From Colwellia echini (GTDB lineage: Bacteria; Pseudomonadota; Gammaproteobacteria; Enterobacterales; Alteromonadaceae), in contig NZ_PJAI02000006.1 in NCBI RefSeq assembly GCF_002843355.2, positions 146,649 through 210,648 on the forward strand: a stretch of DNA of 64,000 bases. Direction: 5' to 3'. The position numbers and the translations under genes were made by a program. A model generated the notes under the pieces. It saw only the letters and a program-made list of their open reading frames with translations. It ran no database searches and was not told the origin of the DNA. Each line of letters opens with the position of its first letter. Position 1 is the stretch's first letter. This document shows positions 29,486 to 39,400 of the stretch, one piece after another.

Positions 29486-30304
29486 ATGACCCAATTTCAC
29501 TTTATCTCAGGCCTTCCTCGTTCGGGCTCTACTTTACTTGCCGCTTTATTAAGACAAAATCCAAATTTTCATGCTGCTATGTCGAGCCCTGTAGCACCTA
29601 TGATGAATAGTGCATTAGAACAAATGGGAGCCGGTGGTGAATTTTCTGCTTTTTTTGGTCAAGAAAAGCGGAAACGTATTTGCAGGGCATTATTCAGCGC
29701 TTATTACCAAGAGCAAGAAGATAAAAAGGTTATCTTTGATACTAATCGTATTTGGACTGCGCGTTTGCATCAATTAGTTGAGCTATTCGATGATGTTAAA
29801 ATAATTTGTTGTGTCCGTAATCCTGCTTGGATTGCCGATAGCTTCGAAGTTATTTATCGCAAGAACCCCTTTGATTATAGCCGCATGTATTCTCCTCAAT
29901 CAAGGCAAACAGTATATTCCAGATGTGAAAGTCAAATGTCTGCTGGTGGTACTGTAGGTAGCGCGTGGACAGCATTAAAAGAGGCTTATTATGGTGAGTA
30001 TTCTGAAAAAATGCTATTGATCGACTATGACTTACTAACCCAGCACCCAGAGCGTGCTATTGAGTTGTTATATCAATTTTTAGGTTATGAAGCATTTGCA
30101 CATGATTTTGATAATATCGAATACCATGAAAATGAATTCGACCAAACGCTAGGCGCAAAAGGTTTGCATACGGTTAAAAAGAAAGTGGAATTTACGCCAA
30201 GGCGTAGCATATTACCGCCAGATTTATTTCAAAAATATAGTGAAATGGCTTTTTGGCAAGACACAGCAGGTACAGCCGCAAATATTATTGCCTCTAAGAA
30301 ATAA
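29486..30304 (+). CDS. PAPS-dependent sulfotransferase family protein
   Basis: The 272-residue cytoplasmic protein starts with FHFISGLPRSGSTLLAALL, the 5'-phosphosulfate-binding loop of sulfotransferases (SGLPRSGST at residues 8-16). A 3'-phosphate-binding-like segment follows at CCVRNPAWIADSFEVIYRKNP. It should move sulfate from PAPS to an unknown acceptor. The gene lies 116 bp before the giant repeat protein gene in the same direction, and bacterial sulfotransferases are sometimes encoded beside surface proteins. A link is possible but unproven. Confidence 0.85.
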   Translation: MTQFHFISGLPRSGSTLLAALLRQNPNFHAAMSSPVAPMMNSALEQMGAGGEFSAFFGQEKRKRICRALFSAYYQEQEDKKVIFDTNRIWTARLHQLVELFDDVKIICCVRNPAWIADSFEVIYRKNPFDYSRMYSPQSRQTVYSRCESQMSAGGTVGSAWTALKEAYYGEYSEKMLLIDYDLLTQHPERAIELLYQFLGYEAFAHDFDNIEYHENEFDQTLGAKGLHTVKKKVEFTPRRSILPPDLFQKYSEMAFWQDTAGTAANIIASKK

Positions 30305-30420
30305 AGTAAGCCATAACAATACATGAGTGTTTATCTAAAATAACACGAAAACGCACTAAAAAATATTTTACGTTGGGAAATTTTCCCAGTTGATTGATAA
30401 CGAATAATTAGGAATATCCT

Positions 30421-33400
30421 ATGCACAAACATCTGTTAACGTCTATTGCTGCGGCAATGCTTCCTTTAAGTGCTCAAGGAGCTATTGCTCAAGCCAGTGG
30501 TAGTTATAGCTACCTTGGTAGTCGAAGCCGTGATGCGGCACTAAGTAGCGCTATTCATTATAGTTCTCAACAAAGCTATAATAAGTTAGACGATAAATCA
30601 GATACCCAGCTACAGGTCATTTCCGCTCAACACTCTTTGTTTTTGACTCCGCTTTCAACATCTGAAAAAGCACTTGATTTAACTATTCAACAGCATACTC
30701 AACCTGATGAAATATTGAATGCGGATATTGAAAGAGTAAATGGACTTGAGTTGGTTGAAAATTATCAAGTTAATGAACTTATTATTATTGATCAAGCGGT
30801 ACCAGATAAGCACTTATTCTACAAAGCACTTAAACCTGGTGGCGAAATACGTGAAATAGATTCTAGTAAAGATGGTTTAGAACAATTAAAAGCTATTTTA
30901 GCGAACTACCAAAACTTAAATGCTTTACATATTGTTTCTCATGCTGACGATGGAGTTGTATTCCTCGGCTCTAGCAACGTAAATGAAGAGCTTCTACGTG
31001 AAGAAGTAAACACGCTTGCTACAATGAATAAAGCCATGAAAGATGGCGCAGATGTCTTTTTTTATGGATGTAACTTAGCTAAAAGTGAAAAAGGCGAGGC
31101 GCTACTGGAATTAATTCAAGGTGAAGCTAATGTTGATGTCGCTGCTTCGAATAATTTAACGGGTAATATGAAGCAAGGTGGTGACTGGCAGCTCGAAATT
31201 GTTAAAGGGGATATTACGTCGGAGCAACCCTTTAGCGACATCGCTGTTAGGGATTTTAGTCATACTTTAGCGCCAGAGGTGTATACATCCGGTTCGTTTT
31301 GTGTCGCTGGGTGCGGTACCCCTAGTACTAGTCTTACTTCCAGCGATGGGCATTTTGTGTTTACGGGTAATGCCGACGGAAGTGGCGAGGATGTTCATGC
31401 CTATAACACTTTTCGTCCCGACGACGGTATGTACTTTGACTATCAGACAAGTATCGACGGAGATACCACTGGTTTATTCAACTTTGCCGCAGACGGCGTC
31501 ACCGTTGGGTCTTTTGAGCTTACGGAGCTTGTCTATTCTACCTACGGCGGCGGCTCCTGCAGCGGGGGCTCAGTGGTCGGATATGTGGCCGGAGGTGGAA
31601 CGGTATCGAACCCCTTAACGTGGTCCGGAACCAACACTTCCGCAACGCTTTCAAATTTTAGCGGTGTGCAAATTACGCATTTTAGAGTAAGTGGCAGTGG
31701 GTGCACTACCTCCGTTTACCAAGGAATGGGCGTACGTTCTTTCACCGTGGATAACAAGCAAGCGCCCACCGATAGCGACGGCTCCCTCACTGCTGCAGGC
31801 ACAGTTTCTGAGCCTGTAGCCATCAACACCACCGTGGACAGCGCCGGCGAAGCGGTGGATGTTTTCGACTTCACTCTAAGCGACGGGGGCAGCAGCGATG
31901 GCCTCGCTATGGGGGTCAGCCAAATTGTACTTAAAGTTTCAGGTACAACAACTGACTCAGAGCGCGAAAAGGTTACTTGGCGCTTGAATGGTAATGACGT
32001 CAGTAATGTAACCGGTGTATACAACGCTGGTGCGAATACGATTACCTTTTCAGGCTTAGGCATTTCAGTTGCTAATAGCGCTAGTGAAATTTACACCGTC
32101 AATGCTTATTACAATGACAATACCGGTATTACGGAAGGTAAAACCTTTGTATTAAGTGTTGACGGTGATACTGATTTAACCGTTGGTAGCAGTGGCACTC
32201 AAATGGCAGCAACCTCTGCTGTTACTAATGGTGCTGGTGGCACCTTTGATGTAACGGCTAGCGCATTAGTGTTTAGTACGCAACCATCAGGCTCTGTTTC
32301 TGGATCAGTATTAACAACCCAACCCGTCATTGTGGCGCAAGATGCGTTTGGTAATACCGATATTGATTTTACCGAGACCGTTACCTTAACAGAAGCCAGT
32401 GCTGGTTCACTCATCAATGGTTCAGTGGCAGCGGTCAGCGGTGTAGCGACATTTACTAATGTTGTTTATACCGCAACGGCAGATCAACAAAGCTTTACGC
32501 TTACCGCTAATGACCAAGATGGTGTAAGTTCAAATTTAGCGATGTTGAATGCCAATGCGGTAACTGCCGATGTTGTGGCAACTAAGCTGGTATTTAACAC
32601 TCAACCGGTGCCCTTGTCAGTTAACAGCGGCGAAGCCACCAATTTCAGCACGGTTCCGGTAGTTTCTGCGCGAGATGGTAATAATGTTATCGACACTGGT
32701 TATAGTACAGGTATCACTCTTACTGAAGTTAATGGCGCCGGATCTGCGATTATGGCTGCAACCGGTGATACCGACGGCAGTGGTGCGACGGTAACTATAA
32801 CGCCAAGCTCGGGTGTATCTACTTTCACCAGTATGCAAATTACCTATACCGCCGCAGGTGGTAGTAATGAAAACTTTAATTTACAAGCCAGTTCGGGTGG
32901 TCTCGCTACGGTTAATAGTTCCCAATTTACCGGTGTGGTTGATTCTACGCCGCCTACGGTTACATCCGTAAGCTCAAATGCAGCTAATGGCAGTTATAAA
33001 ACCGGTGACGTTGTTGCTGTGGCTATTAACTTTAGTGAATCGGTGGTCGTTACGGGAACGCCACAACTCATTTTAGAAACGGGCGCAATAGATGGTACAG
33101 TTAATTACAGCAGTGGCTCTGGTTCCAGTACTTTAATTTTTAGCTACACAGTCCAATCGGGCGATAGCTCTTCAGACTTAGATTATGTTGCCACCAACTC
33201 ATTGAGTTTGAATAGCGGCACAATTAAAGATGGAGCAGGTAACGCTGCGACCTTAACCCTAGCGACCCCAGGAGCTGCTAATTCATTAGGCGCAAATAAA
33301 GCTCTTGTGATCGATGGTGCCGTTCCAACGGTTTCGTCCGTTACGGTTCCAGCTAACGCGACCTATATTGCAGGGCAAAACTTAGATTTCAATATTAATT

Positions 33401-36400
33401 TCGCTGAAAACGTCACCGTAGATACTACCGGTGGTACACCGCAATTGAGTATTACGGTTGGTGCCACCACGCGCCAAGCGGTGTATGTCACTGGTTCAGG
33501 AACGGGTACCTTGTTATTCCGTTACACCATTCAAGCAGGCGAGTCTGATTCCGATGGTATTGCTATCGGTACCTTATCGGCTAATGGAGCTACCTTGCGC
33601 GATGCGGCGTTGAATAGCGCCAACTTAACGCTTAATAGTGTGGGAGCAACAACTGCGATATTGGTGGATACGGTTGTGCCAACGGTTTCATCAGTAAATG
33701 TTCCCGCCAATGCCACATATATTGCAGGGCAAAACTTAGATTTCACTATTAATTTCAGTGAAAACGTAACCGTTGATACCACAGGCGGTACACCACAATT
33801 AGCCATTACTGTTGGTGCCACCACGCGCCAAGCGGTGTATGTCAGTGGTTCAGGAACGGGTACCTTGTTATTCCGTTACACCATTCAAGCGGGCGAGTCT
33901 GATACCGACGGTATTGCTATTGGTACCTTGAGTGCGAATGGCGGTACCTTGCGCGATGCGGCTTCTAATGACGCCAACGTATCGCTTAATAGTGTAGGTG
34001 CCACAACAAGTGTATTAGTTGATGCCGCTGCGCCTTCGGTTACTTCGGTTTCTGTTCCGGCTAACGCGACCTATATTGCAGGCCAAAACTTAGATTTTAC
34101 TATTAACTTCGCTGAAAATATCATCGTCGATACCGCAGGTGGAACGCCTCAGCTAGCCATTATTGTTGGTGCAACTACGCGCCAAGCAGTGTACGCCAGT
34201 GGAACTGGAACGAATGCCTTATCATTCCGTTACACCATTCAAACGGGTGATTCTGACAGCGACGGTATTGCTATCGGCAGCTTGAGTGCGAATGGTGGTA
34301 CCTTGCGCGATGCGGCTTCTAATAATACCAACGTAACACTTAACAGTGTGGGATCGACAACCGCCATATTGGTTGATGCAATAGCGCCAACAGTTGCTGA
34401 AATAACAGCTGTTACTACGCCAGGTAATAACGCCACACCAAATGTTACAATATCAACAAATGAAGCCGGTACGTTAAGTGTTGGCGGCAGTTGTGGTAGC
34501 GCTAATGAAGGATCTATAAGCTCAGGTAATAACACTATTAGCTTAACGCAAACCGATAACAGTACGCCGTTGAGTGACGGTACATACAGTGACTGTACAA
34601 TTACTATCACAGACTCTGTAAGTAACTCGAACACTCCTATAACACTTACAACTTTTGTTGTTGATGCAACGGCCCCAAGCATAACGTCAGTAACTGTTCC
34701 TGCGAATGCAACTTATACTGTCGGTCAAAAATTAGATTTCACGGTAAACTTTGCTGAAAACGTTACGGTGGGCGGTACCCCGCAATTGTCTATCACTATA
34801 GGTTCAACTACGCGTCAAGCGACGTACCAAAGTGGCTCTGGCACAAATGCTTTATTATTCAGTTATACGGTACAAGCAGGTGAAAATGACAGTGATGGTA
34901 TTGCTGTTGGTACCTTGAGTACAAACGGCGGTACGATTATAGATGCTGCATCGAATAATGCGACACTAACGCTAAACAGTACTGGTTCAACAACAAGTGT
35001 ATTAGTTGATGCACTGGCCCCAACTACTACTTCAGTCATTGTTCCTAACGACGCGACTTACACTGTGGGTCAGAACCTTGATTTCACAGTGAACTTTAAT
35101 GAAAACGTTACTGTTAATACCGTTGGTGGAACACCTCAATTGACGATCACCATTGGTTCTACTGCACGCCAAGCTAGCTACTTAAGTGGCTCAGGCACGG
35201 GTGCTTTATTATTCCGTTATACGGTACAAGCTGGTGAAAGTGATAACGATGGTATTGCGATTGGCAACTTGGCAGAAAATGGCGGTACCATAAAAGACGC
35301 ATCTTCTAATACTGCGGCATTAAACTTAAATAGTGTCGGTGCAACCACTGGCGTATTAGTTGATTCTGTTGACCCGATTGTGGCTGAAGTAACAGCTGTA
35401 TTAACGCCTAATACTGACACGACACCTAACGTTACTATTTCAACAACTAAAGCGGGTAACTTAAGCGTAGGTGGTAGTTGTGGTAGTACTGAAGAAGGGT
35501 TAATTAGTTCAGGCAATACTACTATTTCTCTAACTCAAACTGATAACAGTACCGAGCTAGCTCAAGGTACTTATAGTGACTGTACAATTACAGTCACTGA
35601 TCCTTCGGGTAATACTAGTGCGGCCGTTACATTAACAAGTTTTACGATTAATACGACTGCAACGATTAGTGGAGCAAGCTATGATGCAAGCACTGGTGTG
35701 CTTAATGTGTCAGCCGGGCCAATGATCACTGATGACAATATTAGCGTTAGTCGCTTTACCTTAATGGGTGAAGGTAAAACACATACATTGACTTCAGCGG
35801 ATGTTGTTGCTGCATCAAGCAATCATTTCTTAGTGACATTAAATGATGAAGATAAAGCTGCAATAAACCTATTTATGAACAAAAATGGTTCAAACTCTAC
35901 GGATAACGTTGCTTATAATATAGCCGCTCTGGATGATTGGAATAGCAATACTAACCTAGTTGATGCTGAGGACAGTATTAGTCCGGTATTAGTAAGTAAT
36001 GTAGCTATACCAAAAATTGTTGATGCTAATTACAATGCTAGTACAGGTGTGTTGACTGTATCAGCAACGGATTTATTGATTCGCAGCGGTGATAGTAATG
36101 ATATTGTCACTAATAAATTCAGCTTAACAGCTGAGGGGGGAGTAACTTACACCTTAACGAATTCTGCAAATGTTGAAGTATCTTCAGGTAATACTTTTAG
36201 TATTACGTTAAGTGAAGCTGACAAAGCTGAGCTGAATAAAGTTATGAATAAAAATGGCACTAGCGCTACCGATGCAACTGTTTACAACTTAGCGGCAGCG
36301 GAAGATTGGATTGCAGGTGCTGACTCGACTGTTGTGGTAGCTGATATAACTGACAATGCGATTGACGTTAGTAATGTTAATAAACCAACCATTTCAGAAG

Positions 36401-39400
36401 CAAGTTACGATGCATCAACAGGTATATTGGTTGTAACAGGTACCGGTTACTTAACCGCTACAGGCTCAGCTAACGATATTACGGCTAACGCTTTTGTGTT
36501 TACTGGTCAAGGTGGTGGTACTTACGCTTTAGTTGACACGGCCAATGTTGATATATCTTCAGCTACGTCGTTTACATTAACGTTAAGTGCTACAGATAAA
36601 GTTGTTGTTAATCAAATTATTAACAAAACCGGAACACTAGCCATTGATGGTACCGCATTTAATCTTGCTGCCAATAATGATTGGAATACTGGTGCTGACG
36701 AAGCTATTGATATTGCAGATGTCAGCGACAACACTATTACAGCTAGTGTACCGAACTCAGCTCCTGTTATAGAAGGTACGCCATCACTTAGTGTTAACCA
36801 AGGTTATGATTACAACTTTACCCCTACGGCCAGTGACTTCAATGAAGATGAATTAACCTTCTCTATTGTTAACAAGCCAAACTGGGCAAGTTTTGATGAA
36901 ACCACTGGTATATTATCAGGTGTGCCAGGAAATGCAGATGTGGGCTCTACGAGCGCCATTGTAATTACCGTAAGCGACGGTGATCTCAGTAACAGTCTTG
37001 CGGCATTTGATCTTATTGTACTGAATGTAAATGATGCGCCAGTTATTAACGGCATACCATCTACAAATGTTTTACAAGATGCGGCTTATAGTTTTACCCC
37101 AAGTGCATCAGACATTGATGTTGGCTCATTTTTAAGCTTTAGCATCACCAACCAACCTTCATGGACTATATTCAATGCAGTAAATGGTGAATTAACCGGA
37201 ACGCCGGACAATAGTGCTGTTGGTACTACCGCAGGCATAATTATTACGGTAAGTGATGGTATGTTAAGTAGTAGTTTACCTGCGTTTAGCTTAACTGTAT
37301 CAAATGTGAATGATGCGCCAGTTATTACTGGTTCACCAGCAACTCAAATTGATGAAAATAGCGCTTATCATTTCCAACCAACAATTTCTGATATTGATGT
37401 TGATGACATACTTAGTTTTACGGTTAGTGGTACTCCAGAGTGGATGTCGTTTGATAGCTCTACAGGAACATTAACAGGTACCCCTATTCAGCAACATGTT
37501 GATATGACCAGTAATATAACAATTACTGTTAATGACAACTCAGGTGCTAATAATGCTACTGACAGCTTTAGTTTTAGTGTGACGGTTATTAATATTAACC
37601 AAGCGCCTGAGGCTATCGCTGACAACTTTGAACTTAGTATTAATAAAGACAATACCTATGTTTTAAATGTATTAAGTAACGATACTGATATTGATGGTGA
37701 TGTTCTTTCGATTATAGGTGCGACGACTAGTGTTGCTAATGTAACTCATGACAGTGAAAACCTTACGGTCAAAACACCTTTAGGATTTACAGGTACAATT
37801 GAACTGCTTTATACCATTACTGATGGTAATGACACTTTTGCAGATGGCTCGGCAACCTTATTAATTAAAGGTGATCAAGATAGTTCTGCGCCAATAATTA
37901 CAGTACCTGCAAATATTGAAGTGAATGCAACAGGGTTATATACCAAAGTGAATTTAGGTGTGGCTACTGCATTGAACAGCGCTGGTAAACCTATTGCTAT
38001 TACTTTAGTTGAAAGTAACTCTTTATTTAAACCAGGTAAGAATATCGCCTATTGGCAAGCTACAGACCCTAAAACTGGTTTAACAAGTATTGCTAGTCAG
38101 CAAGTGCTTGTGCATCCACTGATTTCATTAGGTAAAAACCAAACGGTTGTTGAAGGTAAAACAGCTACTGTAAAAGTATTACTCAATGGACAAGCGGTAA
38201 GTTACCCGTTGGTATTAACACTAAATGTATCAGGTAGTGCCACCATGGATGATTATGCTATGGATAGTCAAACGGTAACAATTGAATCAGGCACTCAAGC
38301 AAATGTAATGATTGATATTCTTCAAGATAATGAATCGGAAAGCATTGAAACACTAACGCTAAGTATTGATGAAGGGAATGTTGGTACGGGTACAGCGCAG
38401 GTGATAACTATTGTTGAAACCAATGTATCACCAGTGGTTTCTTTGGTTAGTTCACAAAATAATGAACGTAGACAAATTGTCACATCAACGGACAGTTTAG
38501 TGACTATAGAGGCAAATATTAGCGACGCTAACGATGACAACGTAAGTACACAGTGGCTATATGACAACATACTTAACATTGAACATATTGATGATAAAAC
38601 CATAGAGCTAAACCCTGATGGATTAAGCAGCGGAGTTTACTCTATTGATTTAATTGCTACTGATAATGGTGATGGTAACTTAAGTACCACCAGAACATTG
38701 TATCTGTCTGTTGTTAATACTTTGCCTGAACTCACCGATAGTGACACCGATTCGGACCGTATTCCTGATAATGAAGAAGGCCATCGTGATACTGATGATG
38801 ATGGTATTCCTAATTACTTAGATAGTATTACGGACTGTAATGTAATGCCTTCGCAAGCATTAATAACAACTAGCTTCTTAATAGAAAGTGAGCCAGGCAC
38901 ATGTTTACGCAAAGGTAATACGCTAGTTTCTGGTTCTACAGGTGGTCTGCAATTGTTGAAAGGTGAACTTGAAAGCAGTGCAGGTGTCGATAATGAAGCT
39001 GTTATTGTGGGTGGTATTTTTGATTATATCGCTACAGGATTACCAGAGGCAGGGGCAGAATATAAATTTGTAATTCCACAAGTTAAGCCTATTCCTAGCG
39101 GTGCGGTGTATCGTAAACACAGTGAAAACCTTGGTTGGAGCACATTTGTTGAAGATGCAAAAAATCAATTGCATTCTGCTCCAGGCACTCGTGGCTATTG
39201 TCCTTCACCCAATAGTGCTCAGTGGTCTTCAGGTTTAACTGAAGGTCATTGGTGTGTACGCTTAACTATTGAAGATGGAGGTTATAATGACAATGACGGT
39301 ATTGCCAATGCTAGTATTATTGATCCAGGGGGCGTTTCTGTAATGCTAACAAGTAATACTGCTCCTGTTGCTGTAGAAGATGTAATTTCAGTAAGACGAA

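Noticed and set aside
32199..35516. Several minus-strand frames of 70-150 codons antisense to the giant gene
   Set aside because: They repeat with the 354-bp units and result from the composition of the Thr- and Val-rich coding strand.
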